Below, piece after piece: positions 1-11,637 of a stretch of DNA of 64,000 nucleotides. Source of the stretch: Lasiosphaeria ovina. Its lineage: Eukaryota > Ascomycota > Sordariomycetes > Sordariales > Lasiosphaeriaceae. The stretch lies in contig JAULSN010000005.1 in NCBI GenBank assembly GCA_033439765.1, forward strand, positions 3,983,001 to 4,047,000, given 5' to 3'. The notes beneath the pieces were generated by a model. It searched no databases. It was not told the DNA's origin and saw only the letters and a program-made list of their open reading frames with translations. Within the stretch, counting starts at the first letter, position 1, and each line of letters starts with the position of its first letter. Both the position numbers and the translations under genes were made by a program.

Positions 1-1
1 T

Positions 2-1243
2 ACTTTCATTGAGCGAGAAGATGGACGTCGCTATATTACGTTGAGCGACGCAAGCGACAACCAAACGAGGATCAGGCTAGACAAAGCGATGGTCCGACAG
101 AAGGCCATCGTATGCCGCGGAACTACCTGCTACCAGACCGAGAACAACCATGTCGCCAAGTTCTCTTGGGCATCGGATAAGCGGAAGCCCGAGGTGGAGT
201 ACCTCAGGCTAGCTGAAGAAAGGGGTGTCCAAGGGGTAGCCAAAGTGGTGGCGCATCGTCGGATCACCACCATTGCAGACATGCGGACAGGGCTGCAATT
301 CCCAAAGGCTCATCGGTTCCGGGGGGCAGACGTCTACTTTGAGGATCTGCCATCGGCCACAGCAAGCAGCAGCGCCTCAGGCCGCAAGCGCGAATCGTCG
401 GCCGATGTTACACCTGACAACGGGCCTAGATCTAAGAGATCGCGATCCAACAGTCAGAAGTTGCAGCTACATCAAAACTTGAACGACCAACCGTCGATTG
501 TTGGCAAGGCGAAGCCAAGCCTGTATACGACCGGCGAGGACCTGTGGGATGATAGGATATTCTCCTGCCTCGTTGTTTCACCAGCTGGCCGCGTCATCAG
601 CGAATTCAACACGGTCCGGGAACTGCTGGAGTCGATGCGCGATGCAATCAAAGCGCACCAGTCTCTCTACATCACTGGCAACATTCTCCACCGCGACATC
701 TCTTCGAATAACATCATCATCACGAAGCCCGCCACGGCAGATGGCTTCAAGGGCATGCTCATCGACCTTGACCTGGCCAAGGTGCGGGACAGCGGTCCGA
801 GCGGAGCGCGACACCAAACCGGCACGATGCAGTTCATGGCCATCGAGGTGTTGCGCAAGACCGACCATACCTACCGCCACGATCTGGAGTCGTTCTTCTA
901 CGTCCTACTGTGGATGTGTGCGCGTCAATCGTGGAGTAACGGGTTTTCCGGTAAGAACGAGAAGGCGCCTAAGGATAGCCTTCTTCGAAAATGGGAGATC
1001 GGAAGTTTTAAAGGAATTGCCGATAGCAAAGAAGGCCACATGACCATCAATGGGCTTGAACGGATTATGGACGAGTTTCCACAGTCGTTGGACATTGTCA
1101 AGCTGCTCTGTCTGAGGATTAGGAAGGTTCTCTTCCCCCTAGATAAAGATGAAAGGATGATGTTTGGAACCCCTGCAGGAGACCCAGAGCAACTTTACGG
1201 GCCCATTATAGTAGCATATGATGAGGCTATTAGCAGCCTATAG
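2..1243 (+). CDS. FunK1-type fungal protein kinase, 5'-truncated by window edge
   Basis: The reading frame is open from the first bases to a TAG at 1241-1243, so the gene starts upstream of the window; the residues before position 41 (ending EDGRRYIT) fit the same protein. The catalytic loop reads LHRDISSNNIII (near 690-720) and is followed by IDLDLAK in place of the usual DFG. GTMQFMAIEVL and the YRHDLESFFYVLLWM segment come after it. This combination is characteristic of the fungus-specific FunK1 kinase family (Pkinase_fungal). A low-complexity Ser/Arg-rich insert lies around 360-470. Function in this family is mostly unknown. The frame is intact over 413 codons with no RIP-type stops, unlike the repeats that begin 740 bp downstream. 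The family assignment is confident; substrate and activity are not known. Confidence 0.85.
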   Translation, partial: TFIEREDGRRYITLSDASDNQTRIRLDKAMVRQKAIVCRGTTCYQTENNHVAKFSWASDKRKPEVEYLRLAEERGVQGVAKVVAHRRITTIADMRTGLQFPKAHRFRGADVYFEDLPSATASSSASGRKRESSADVTPDNGPRSKRSRSNSQKLQLHQNLNDQPSIVGKAKPSLYTTGEDLWDDRIFSCLVVSPAGRVISEFNTVRELLESMRDAIKAHQSLYITGNILHRDISSNNIIITKPATADGFKGMLIDLDLAKVRDSGPSGARHQTGTMQFMAIEVLRKTDHTYRHDLESFFYVLLWMCARQSWSNGFSGKNEKAPKDSLLRKWEIGSFKGIADSKEGHMTINGLERIMDEFPQSLDIVKLLCLRIRKVLFPLDKDERMMFGTPAGDPEQLYGPIIVAYDEAISSL

Positions 1244-1980
1244 TTAGATAATAGTATGTCACCATTTTGTATGAAAGGTCACTAGTTTCGAGCGCGTCAT
1301 CTTCGACTTTGGCCCAAGCTTATGCGCAGAGTCCTGGTGACCCAGACATACGAAGATCCACCGGAAGCGTACCGATAAGCTGGCAGTCGAAGCGGCTGAA
1401 CGTCGTGGCACTGCCGGGAGTCTCCGATTTGACCTCTTACGCTACATAACAGTCCGGAGAAGCCTGCTACGATCAGCTTACAACAATTTCTCAGCCCAGA
1501 GCCCATAGATAGCGACGCGGATCTGATTCACCCCGAAGACTGCGAACTCAAGGTTGAATAGATATGCCGCCTGTTTTGATGATATTAATCTTATCTCTGT
1601 AGAATTGAGACTAACTTGAAATATGTGAAATCCAGCTGCTGCTGCTGTAGAGAGTCGACGCGGATAGGTATCCGATGAAGGATCTAAGCCGAGCCCCTGC
1701 GCCCTGTAGTCCTACCTTCTCCAACAGCTGCTCGTCTTGGAGTATAGGGAGCCGAGACTGACGAAACTATCTGCAAGACAGAATACGGGTCGGCGGCTTA
1801 ACTAACTGTAATTATATAAGATTAGCTAATAGATAGCCCATCTCGGCAAGAAGCGAGAGGTAGTGCTGGTGATGAACCAAACTGTTAGGTTCTCCCTACC
1901 AATTAGCTCCCACATGTAGTCGCTGAAACCAACTATATAGCAGACCTTACGGTTATCCGGAATGATAGATGTATTAGTGT
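1244..1980. other. Intergenic, no supported gene
   Basis: I see only short unconvincing frames between the kinase and the first LTR. The last five bases (1976-1980, AGTGT) are the left target-site copy of the next element. Confidence 0.5.
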
Positions 1981-2210
1981 TGTGACGGCCCGCAAGGAAG
2001 TCAACGGTTCAATGCAGTAACGAATGTGGATTTAAAGCTAAGGAAGGAAAAAGAAGATCTATCGCAGGGACCGCGCAGGGCGCGGGGAAATAGGTAGTGG
2101 TGCGAGCCAAAGGCTGAGCACGTGCGAGCTGTACGCACAGGCCACACCCTAAATACAATGCAGCCAATAGAATCAATCCTGTCATGTGAGCCCCTATGGC
2201 GACCGTGACA
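1981..2210 (-). repeat. LTR (3' LTR of gag-only element)
   Basis: Begins TGTGACGG and ends CCGTGACA. It is 230 bp, the same length as its partner at 3837-4066, with three transition differences. Confidence 0.92.
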
Positions 2211-2504
2211 TCATCCCCCCCTCGAAAAAAGCATCGCCCCGATGCGTTCAAATCCATCCTTAGAAAACCGTCAGGTCAAGCCGTAAGGCCTGAATCGTTC
2301 AAATCCGGGGTTTCCGCATTTGAAGACGAAGTTGTTATCAACGGGCCGTCAGGAACTATCAGTCGGGCTATTGACAGTCGTTCGCAGCTATGTGCAGGTG
2401 CAAGGACTAATATACAGGTGTGTATTGTACAGGTCTATCAGGACGCGCTATGGCTTGACAGGCAGTTGTCAGACCGGTCAATCAGACAGGTCATCGTAAA
2501 ATTG

Positions 2505-3389
2505 TTAATCCATCCGGGCTTTGTCAGCACGCAGGGCAGCCAGATCAATATATTCGCGGGGTTGAGGGCATTCCGAGCGGTCATCCTCGGAAGGTTCTAA
2601 GTCCGTGATGTATTCCATGTCTTCAATATTGAAGTTGCTAATATGGCCAACATCCATCTTGTCTATATGGTCCTTTAAGCTGCCGTGCGATTGACCTGTC
2701 TGATGAATGCCAGGGCCGCTCAACTTCTGAAGAAGCTTGACGAAGTCATTGTAGTCCTTCGGGACGTTAAGTTGGACTTTGAGGCGATCGCGAGTGGCCT
2801 TGTTAAGTCCCCGGCGCAAAAGGGAGATCTTAACATCGTCAAGCCAGTGATTGGCTCGGGCTTTGTACATCAACCGCTCGAAACGCATAAGGAAGCTGGT
2901 GATGGCTTCATCATCACGTTGTTTACTCGTGTGGAACTTGTCTTGTGCGTTCTCGACCTTGTTGGGGTCGTCGTATAGACGTTCCAACTAATCCAATAGG
3001 GTCTGAGCGTCGTACGTATCGTTGTCTTCAGCTTCGGTCAGCTGAGGCATCACCAAGGCTTGAATCTTTGGATCAAGTCGGCCGTAGACGTAGAAAAACT
3101 GGGCTTCGTCGTTTCCGATCGCAGGTCCATCGATTCGCAGTTTGGCCTTGATGGCAGGGAACCAAGTGTCCCAAGAAAACTCAGAGCCGGTAAATTTCTC
3201 TGGGTCAGGAATGCTCGCCTTCGGGCGGGAGCTTCGGCTAGTTAACAGCTCTGTGATTAACGACATGTTGCTCTCCAAGGTCGTGAGCCTGGCGGTAAGA
3301 TTGTTGTTATCTTGGTGCAACGCCTTGATAGTTTCTTCATACTGATTGACGGCATGTTGAAGTTGAAAGATCTGGTTATCGGAGTTCAT
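2505..3389 (-). pseudogene. Retrotransposon Gag, one nonsense codon
   Basis: The frame starts with an ATG at 3389 and runs to 2505. It is broken by one TAG at 2990-2988, and reading continues in the same frame on the other side. The N-terminal part has a coiled-coil-like stretch (INQ/ENN-rich, residues 5-50) followed by IPDPEKFTG and a W-containing segment typical of Ty3-type Gag. The second half has the FLMRFERLMYKA and RRGLNKATRDRLK motifs of the Gag capsid domain. No zinc knuckle or pol follows. The stop can be explained by one G-to-A change of the RIP type. Confidence 0.8.
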
Positions 3390-3836
3390 CTTACCGATCG
3401 ATCGGGCCAGTCGGCTGGCTTCGTGGAAGGTTGATCGAAGGTCAACCTAACGAAGGTCCGAATATTGAGTTCAAGTCTGTTCAGTTCGGTTCGGGGTTCA
3501 GGTTCGGGTTCGGGGTCCGGCGGTCCGCTACCTGGCCACAGGGTTCTACTTTCTCGCACACTACTGGAAAAGCAGGGAAGATTTCGGTGATTAAAAACCT
3601 GGGCGTTCAGGTCGTTAGGTCGGAAGCGATTGAGGGCGACGAAATTGAGGGCATTCAGGGACCTGTCGATTGGCTACTGGGGCCCGCGAAGTATGCCGAC
3701 CAGTGGGCTGTCTTTCGCGCTGTTGACCGCGGCCAAGTTGGTATTTGAATGGAAAAAAAATCGCGCGCGCAATTACTAGAAAAGAAGAATAAGATCTACA
3801 GCCTTTCTCAAGCGTATAGAAATGAGCTTTAAATGA

Positions 3837-4066
3837 TGTGACGGCCCGCAAGGAAGTCAACGGTTCAATGCAGTAACGAATATGGATTTAAAGCTAAGGA
3901 AGGAAAAAGAAGATCTATCGCAGGGACCGCGCAGGGCGCGGGGAAATAGGTAGTGGTGCGAGCCAAAGGCTGAGCACGTGCGAGCTGTGCGCACAGGCCA
4001 CACCCTAAATACAATGCAGCCAATAGAATCAATCCTGTCATGTGAGCCCCTGTGGCGACCGTGACA
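3837..4066 (-). repeat. LTR (5' LTR of gag-only element)
   Basis: A 230-bp copy matching 1981-2210. It differs at AATATGG versus AATGTGG, CTGTGCG versus CTGTACG and CCTGTGG versus CCTATGG, which are three RIP-type transitions. Confidence 0.92.
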
Positions 4067-4399
4067 AGTGTGCAGCTACCGGGAAGCTTTTTGGTAGTAT
4101 TTCGAAACCGGTGAGCTGGGAATCGAGGTAATCCTACCCGTTATAGTCTGATCGTATCCTCGAAGAGCCTCTACGCATGCTGGTTACTATCCTACGGAAA
4201 GGCAGATGGGAGGTAGGCCTGGGAAGAATAAATACGGCTAATAGATCCTGAATCTACCTTATAGCTTGCCGCCCATCCCCCTACATAACCCCCTACCTTA
4301 GAGGGTAAACCATTAACCATCTAGTCGGGGTTACTCTTTTATATACTAGCGTACTAACTCGAGTCTCCCTTAAAGGTAAACGTAAAGTTCCTTAACCTG
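4067..4399. other. Non-coding spacer
   Basis: I see no gene or recognisable repeat apart from the target duplication at its start. Confidence 0.4.
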
Positions 4400-4658
4400 T
4401 GTTGAACTGCGTTCCTATATAGGCCTGAACTCAGCACCTATACAGGGTGCGCAGGGCAGCAGGCGCAGCGGAAGCAAGGCGTATAGCGTATATCGGGAAC
4501 CAAGTGCAGGGTAGGTCGATCAAGTGCAGGGTAGACTGTAGGGAACTGTGCCCTACGGTCTGATATAACAGTGCTTCTGCAAGGCACTGAGGGAAGCAGG
4601 CTGACTGACTACAGGTCTGTAGAACTCTGCTACAGGCCTGCCACTCAGACTGTGAGGA
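4400..4658 (+). repeat. Family A LTR, 5' part (split copy)
   Basis: Starts TGTTGAAC and matches the first ~260 bp of the solo LTR at 18101-18853. It breaks off at GAGGA (4654-4658), the target duplication of the inserted family B LTR, and resumes at 12081. The outer flanks (ACCTG and ATTAT) do not match, so this copy has no recognisable target duplication of its own. Confidence 0.85.
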
Positions 4659-4713
4659 TATTACAAACCGCTCGACTGTGTGGGTCAAGGTTGTATCGTG
4701 CACAGGCACTGGG
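4659..4713. repeat. Family B LTR, left part (split)
   Basis: The insertion starts TATTAC, a likely mutated TGTTAC, right after GAGGA. It continues at 11638-12075, ends GTAACA and is followed by the second GAGGA. The joined length is about 493 bp with inverted TGTTAC/GTAACA ends, so it is best read as a solo LTR. It is interrupted by the chromovirus, whose left target copy CTGGG is 4709-4713. Confidence 0.75.
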
Positions 4714-4966
4714 TGTCACGGTCGGCACCAGCGCCAAGGCCCCACCACGGATTTAAGCTCATTACTAGCCCCGATTAGGATTAGTCGCACGTGACCTCCC
4801 GCAAGCCCCAGAGGTCCGTGCTCCCTGAGCCCTAGCCCATACTTACCCCGCGACCACAATCGCACCTTTATAGATTTTCTTCCTTTCTTCTTCACCTTAG
4901 AATCCTTAGACTATAGTATAGCTATATTAGCGATCCTTTTCCTAGTTGCTATTGACCGCTGTCACA
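4714..4966 (+). repeat. Chromovirus 5' LTR
   Basis: Begins TGTCACGG and ends CTGTCACA. It has the same length as the 3' LTR and differs from it by about five transitions. It retains many unmutated CpA sites, unlike the internal region. Confidence 0.92.
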
Positions 4967-5094
4967 TCATTCTAAGGTTAATATCCACCGCCTGGGAAGG
5001 CTTTCTAATATCCCACCGACCTGAAGAAGAAGAAACCGACTAATAAGATTGACCTGACGAACCCCGACCGAAGACTTGAAGTATCTCCGTTACG

Positions 5095-6870
5095 ATGCCG
5101 AGATCCCCCGAAGAAGCCGCTGCTGCTACGCAGAAGGCTAGAACTGAAGTTGATTATGACCCTATGGCGTTGGACGCTATAATACCGCCGCAAGACAAGA
5201 TCATAACGTAGCACCCTAATCTAATACGAATAGGAGTAGTACGCGGAGCGTCGCGCCTATCCCTTAATATTACTAACCCGCGTACTACTATCGATGAAAA
5301 CGAGACCTAGCTCGAGTTCTATAAGCGAGTCATTATAGCCGAAATACCTAGGGAACGCTTCGAGATAACGACCGACTAATAGCGTGCTAATGCCGTACTT
5401 CGTATAGGTAAGATCGCCGAGTATTACGGTCGCCGAGCGACTATAGGAGTAGCTTTTCATTTCCGCCCGATAACTAATAAAGGTATCGATACTTAGCCCG
5501 CTTTTAATGGACTCTATTTACGAGACGACTTCGCCCGTATAGTAAAAGATAATAAAGACGCCATATACTAGGAATTCAAGTTCCGAGCTATCGCTATAGC
5601 CGCTTTTCGAGCCTAGAGCGCCGAATTACTAACTACCGCCAGCCGACTAGATACTAACTAGGAACTTCTTTTCTAGTAGACTAAAGTATTTGCCTAGAAT
5701 ATTAAAGAGGTACTAAAGAACCCTAACGTCGCTCTTAGCGATACCTAAGCCCGTATCGCCAGCTTGGAGTAAGAATTATAAGATAAGGTCGCCGATACGT
5801 TCGACCTCTAATAGACGATCGCCGAGCAAGCCGTCGAGAATCGTAAGCTCAAGAACTTGAATACTCCGAACCCGACTCCGTCGGTTACTCCTATTCCCGA
5901 CCCCTCGACTACGATTAATATTAATATTAGTACTTAGAATACTATTGGGAACCGTAGCCGCCTACCCCGTACTATACCGGCCCTATTAGAGACCTCGACC
6001 TAGCGAGCTGCCCGTTCCGCGAAGATTAATAGCCCAAAGCCCTAGAACGCCGACCCCGACGTGGATAAGGTGGAATTCGAGATCTTCTATCGATACTTAA
6101 TAAACAAGTTAGAAGGTAACGCTAACTACTTTATTACCGACCGCGTACGTATAGCGTATATCGAGAACTATTTGGTAGGCGTAGCCTCGGATACGATTAA
6201 TCCCTATATATCGAATAACTACCCTAAACTAATCACTACTAGTAACGCCTTACTCGATCTTATCTAGTCCGAATAGTATAACCCGAATCGCCTTAAGACC
6301 GCTTAGGATAATTACGATAAGTTAGCTATAGAAAACGTCGGTAACGACTATATTAAGTTTAAGAATAAGTTTATTCGTTTAGTAGGTAAGGTCTATAAAC
6401 CGAAGTCGGAATAGATTATAGAGTTCCGCCGTAAGATTCACCCTAGCTATATTACCGCCATAATACCTATATTCTTAGCCCCGGACGCCACTTTCGAGAG
6501 CGTCGCGAAGTACGGATAAAGTATTACCCGGAACTTCACTAACGTACGTCAGCGAAAAGAGGCTAGGCAGAAGGACCTAGTTCCTACCGTAAAGAAAGAT
6601 AAGACTCGTTATAGCGGTAGTTACCGCCTTAATACCCCTATTAGGAACCCGAAGCTAGTAGCCTCGGGTAACTCCCCGTCGCTTCCCCTATATCCTAATA
6701 AGACCGAAGCTATATAGCTTATTAAGGAAAGTCGTTACTTCGTATACCGCGAGAAAGGCTACGTCTAGAATAATTACCCGCTTAAGGAGTAAGCTCGTCG
6801 TTAATAGGAAGCCAAAATCCGAGTTATTATATAGTAATTTAATTCGGACTCGGAGGAAGATAGTAATTAG
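5095..6870 (+). pseudogene. Chromovirus Gag relic
   Basis: The frame opens with an ATG at 5095 and runs 39 codons before the first TAG, then continues in the same frame through many stops. At about 6733-6790 the pattern Y-x2-Y-x4-Y-x4-Y stands where a CCHC knuckle is expected. The cysteines and the histidine have all become tyrosine and one glutamine has become a stop, each explained by a single C:G to T:A transition. The 3' end is approximate. Confidence 0.8.
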
Positions 6871-7099
6871 TCTTCGTTAATAAGCGATAATAACGATACC
6901 GATATCGAGTTAATAAACTAGGCGCCCTAAGAAATAAGGACTCCCTCCTAGGGAATATATCCCTAAGATCGACGAAGAAGAAGATAGGATTAAGTATACT
7001 AAGATAAGGCATCTCGTTAGAATAATTAAGTAATAGTTCCTTCGATATTAGCCCCCTTATTAGTAGAGGTTCCTTCCTTTATAACTATAGTATAGCTAA

Positions 7100-10000
7100 T
7101 AATAGATTTTCTCTTTCTACTTCTAATATATTAATAGATATAGGAGTAGATAGTTATATATTTATAAGTCCTAGATTCGCTAAATAAATAGTAAAGCACC
7201 TATAGTCCGATTAATTAGATAACTTTCGTAAGAGAGGAGTTTCCGACTATCGAGGTAAGCCTATATAGGATATTAGTAGGCTAGTACGAGGGTACCTCCG
7301 TATATAAGGGCGAACTATTTATAATAAATAGATAATCGTACTCGAGATAAGGTACGATATCCTTATTAGTAAGAACTAGTTCGTATACTATAACGTATAG
7401 GCGGACTATATAAAGTAGCGCTTATTATTCCCCCCCGACTAGAATGTCGACCCGCGGTACTAGATAGATATCCCGGTCGGGAAGACTAAGCTTCTTAAGA
7501 GTAAGAGCTATTAAGAGGATATAGTACGGAGGTAACGGGCTATGGACGCCGAGGATAAACGACGTTAGGATAGACGTAGTATCCGTAATCGAATTAAGAT
7601 CCTAGAGTAATAAGCTATTGAACCAGAACCTACTACTTCTCCTACGCCCACCCCTACTACTCCCCGTCTAAAGAAAGTTTGCTTCCTTAACTAATAACCC
7701 CGGAGGTCGTCGTCTAGTAACTTCTAGTAACGCGAGCTAAACCATATGGAGCGGGAACTCTATAATAATAGTAGTAGCGATAATGAGGAAGGTTAACTAA
7801 GCCTACCGGAACTAAGTTAACCGAAGGTAACGATTACTTCCTTATACCCGGAAACGGATATTCGCGGGCGATATAAGATAAAGCGAGACGCTATTAGCTA
7901 GTATAAAGAGCGTATACCTAACCTACGTATAGTTAGAGCTATATCGTTCCTTAAGACGGCCCATAAGGCGTAGGACTCTATCTATATTATATCGTTATAT
8001 AAGCTAGACCGGTATATCCAGGACCGCCGGGAATAATAATTACTAAAAGACGATATAGATCTGGCCGAGAAAATTATCTAGACCGTCCCTATAGCGTACT
8101 ATAATTTCCTGGACGTCTTTAGCAAAGCCGAATCGGACGTTCGCGTACCCTACCGCCTAGGAAAGGCTAATCACCGTATCGAGCTATTAGAAGGTAAGAC
8201 CCTAAAGAAAGACCTTATCTATAGCCCTCTCTATAAGATATCTCTAGAGGAACTAGAGGCTTATCGTATATATATTACGGAGTACCTATAAAAGGGATTT
8301 ATCGAGCCTAGCTTAGCCCCCTAAGTAGCCCCGGTACTAATAGTAGCTAAGCCTGGAGGAGGACTCCGTTTTTATATCGACTACCGACGACTAAACTTAA
8401 TTACCCGGAAGGATCGGTACCCGATCCCCCTTATCGACGAGACCCTCGCGCTAATTACTAGTAAGAAGATCTTTACTAAAATCGATATCCGGTAAGCCTT
8501 CTATAGGTTAAGAATCCACGACGATAATATCGAATTAACCGCGTTCAGGATAAGGTACGGGTCCTACTAGTACCGAGTCCTACCCTTCGGGTTAACTAAT
8601 AGACCCGCCACTTTCTAGCGATTTATTAACGAAGTATTAGTAGAATACCTCGATATATTCTATAGTACCTATATCGATAATATTCTTATCTTTTCTAACT
8701 CCCTAGAGGAATATAAGGAGTATATTAAAAAGGTCCTCGCTAAGTTGAGAGAGTACGGCCTCCAGGCCGATATTAAGAAATACGAGTTCTACGTTACCGA
8801 GACTCGCTACTTAGGCTTTATTATCGGAAAAGACGGTATACGCGTGGACCTAGAAAAGACCTCCGTAGTTAGAAACTGGGAAAGGCCTACGACCGTAAAA
8901 GGGATCTAGTCTTTCCTCGGGTTCTATAACTATTTCCGCCGGTTTATTAAAGATTATAGCCGGATAGCCCGTCCTATAACGGACCTTACGAAGAAAGACC
9001 AACTATTCGTATAGTCACCCTATTATTAGGAGGTATTTAAGGAGCTTAAGCACTCCCTACTTACCGCCCTACTACTCGGATACTTCGACTTCTATATAGA
9101 AACCCGTATAGAAACGGACTCCTCGAACGGCGTAGTTATAGGAGTGCTTACGTAGATGGGGGAGGATAGCGAATAGTACCTAGTAGCCTATTATTCGGAA
9201 ACCCTATAAGGAGCCGAGCATAATTACCCGATATAAGATAAAGAGCTCCTCGTTATCGTTAGAGGTCTAGAAACCTAGCGTACTATACTATAGGGGTTAT
9301 AGAAACCATTCCTCGTTATTACCGACTATAAGGCTCTTAAGTTCTACTCGGAGAAGAGACTACTAGGTTAGTAATAAGCGAATTAGTAGGATGATTTATT
9401 ATAATATAACGTCTAGTTTATATATCGACTAGGGAAGGAGAATATTATAACGGACGCGCTCTCCCGTAAAATAGAAGATCTAGTTACTATTAAAGCGAAG
9501 CGTAAAGCGGAACGTTATATACGGATCTTTAAGCTACTAGAGGGACAAATCAGTATGCTAGCCTAGGATAAAGGAGATGAACTCCCCTCCTTGGAGTAGA
9601 CTAGTACGCTAGCCCTAAAGATCTCCCTCCTAGAGAACGACGAACCGCTAGCTTAACCTTTAGGTATCGAGGTTATCGACGAGATTATTACCGCTAATCG
9701 TAAGGATCCGGAGATAAGCGTATAGCGAGAGAGAGCGTAATAGGAAGATACTAAGTTCGCCCTATCCGAATTAGGACTCCTTATACGCGATAGAAAACTA
9801 GTAGTCTTAGGAAAGGACAACCTCCGGATATTACTTATAAAAGAGGTTTATAGTAGAATTATTACGGCTTATCCCGGGCGTAATAAAACTTTCAAACTCT
9901 TAAAGCTATACTACTAGTAGCCTAAAATAAGGACGTTCTCTAACTAATATATTACGAACTATATAGCCTACTAACTAGTACGCTACCCTAGGGATAAGAC

Positions 10001-11258
10001 CCTTAGTTTACTATATCCCTTACCTATTCTACTCCGGCCTTAGTCTTCGATAGTTATTAACTTTAAAAGCTAACCCTTAGACCGATACGGATTCGATAAT
10101 ATTCTCGTAATAGTAGATAGACTTAGTAAGTAACCCTAGTATATCCCCTATTATAAGAACGCTACGGCTAAGGACGCTACCCTAATATACTATAAGGGAC
10201 CCTATCGAGTATTCGGATTACCTTACGAAGTCGGATCGGATCGAGGACCCTAATTTATAGCGGACTTCACCGACGAAATATCTAGACTACTCGGGATTAA
10301 GTAGAAGCTCTCTTCTACTAGATATTCTTAGAGCGCCGGCTAAATAGAAATCATAAACTAATATATCGACCAACGTCTACGACCTTTCGTTAACTATTAC
10401 TAGGATAACTAGTCTAGAGCGATGCCCGCTATAGACGCCGTAGCGGGCTCCTTACTATATAATAGTATAGGACTATCCCTATACGAGGTCCTAATAGGTT
10501 TCCCGATAAACTTACCGTTCGACTAGAGCGCGAGGACCCCCCTCGATACTACTATTCCCTACCGCGAACGGCTCAATAGATAAGAAGCTTAGGATATAGC
10601 GAAACGTATATAGGGATTTGTCAACTCGGCCAAAGACACGATACGTTTAGTATAGTAGAGGTAGGCGAAGTAGGCTAATAAGTATCGTAAGGAACCTGAC
10701 TTCGGTCCCGGCGACTACGTCTTTATTATTAAGAAATCCTAGTCTACTAACCGCCCGAGCGATAAGCTAGACTACCCGTTAATACGCCGCCACTATAAGA
10801 TCCTTAGTATAGTAGGACACTCCTACTAACTAGAAGTCCCGGACGATTAGAAGGGCTCCTTAGTATTTCACGCCGATCGCCTAAGGAAGTACCCAAATAA
10901 CCCCGTGCCGGGATAGGCTAACGATAACCCGCTAGGAGAGCTATTTGACAATAAGGAGGAATGGGAAGTAGATAAGATTATTACTTCCCGAATAAACGGA
11001 AACGTACTCTAATACCAGGTAGAATAGCGCGGATAGGATCCAGATCCAACGTAGTACGATATATTAGGATTCAAGAATACGCCCCTAAAGTTGGCCGACT
11101 TCCATAACCAACACCCCGACAATATAGGCCCGCCGAAGCGACTATAATAGTAGCGCGAGGCGTACGAGCGTGACGAAATTGATCCACCTTACGAAGACGA
11201 TAATATAGCGATGGATTCCGGAGTTATGCGTATACGCCGATCAATACGAAAGAAATAA
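7100..11258 (+). pseudogene. Chromovirus Pol relic (PR-RT-RH-IN-chromodomain)
   Basis: Recognisable landmarks lie in one frame (codon starts at multiples of three in window coordinates). The RT palm is near 8340-8700, with [11 protein letters not shown] and the mutated active site YIDN. The RNase H segment is near 9115-9370. The integrase C-terminal part is near 10330-10900, and the chromodomain-like segment WEVDKIITSR...QYQVEW ends the protein. Stop codons occur throughout. The retropepsin DTGA-type motif reads DIGV. Boundaries are approximate. Confidence 0.82.
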
Positions 11259-11379
11259 AGCGGTTTATTCTAGAAGGTTACTTGTTCGATTACTATTAGC
11301 GGCTATAAAATTTTTTTTTTTTTTTTTTCTTTTTATATAAAGGACTCGAGGGCGAGCCTTTTTCGGAAGGGGGGAGTAA

Positions 11380-11632
11380 TATCACGGTCGGCACCAGCGC
11401 CAAGGCCCCACCACGGATTTAAGCTCATTACTAGCCCCGATTAGGATTAATCGCACGTGACCTCCCGCAAGCCCCAGAGGTCCGTGCTCCCTGAGCCCTA
11501 GCCCATACTTACCCCGCGACTACAATCGCACCTTTGTAGATTTTCTTCCTTTCTTCTTCACCTTAGAATCCTTAGACTATGGTATAGCTATATTAGCGAT
11601 CCTTTTCCTAGTTGCTATTGACCGCTGTCACA
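11380..11632 (+). repeat. Chromovirus 3' LTR
   Basis: Begins TATCACGG, a mutated TGTCACGG, and ends TGTCACA. It is followed by CTGGG. Confidence 0.92.
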
Positions 11633-11637
11633 CTGGG

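Larger units (their letters stand above)
1981..4066 (-). mobile_element. Gag-only LTR retroelement, complete structure
   Basis: Two 230-bp LTRs (1981-2210 and 3837-4066) enclose about 1.6 kb. The outer flanks carry the same 5-bp target duplication AGTGT (1976-1980 and 4067-4071). On the minus strand the internal region holds a Gag frame (3389 to 2505). A purine-rich tract (GAGGGGGGATGA, complement of about 2211-2222) abuts the left LTR, which fixes the orientation as right to left. No protease, reverse transcriptase or integrase is present, so the element would need a helper. The two LTRs differ at three positions, all equivalent to CpA to TpA changes, consistent with light RIP. I could not identify a primer binding site with confidence. 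Confidence 0.88.
4714..11632 (+). mobile_element. Full-length Ty3/gypsy chromovirus, RIP-degraded
   Basis: Two 253-bp LTRs (4714-4966 and 11380-11632) are flanked by the target duplication CTGGG (4709-4713 and 11633-11637). A purine tract (GGAAGGGGGGAGTAA, 11365-11379) abuts the 3' LTR. In order the internal region shows a Gag frame, a zinc-knuckle relic (about 6733-6790), a retropepsin relic (DIGVDS, about 7137), reverse transcriptase with YIDN in place of YIDD (8670-8681), an RNase H relic (about 9115-9370), integrase and a C-terminal chromodomain (about 10960-11110). Gag is in one frame and Pol in another. Both are riddled with TAG/TAA codons and Cys-to-Tyr or His-to-Tyr changes, as expected from RIP. 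It is certainly non-functional. Confidence 0.93.
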
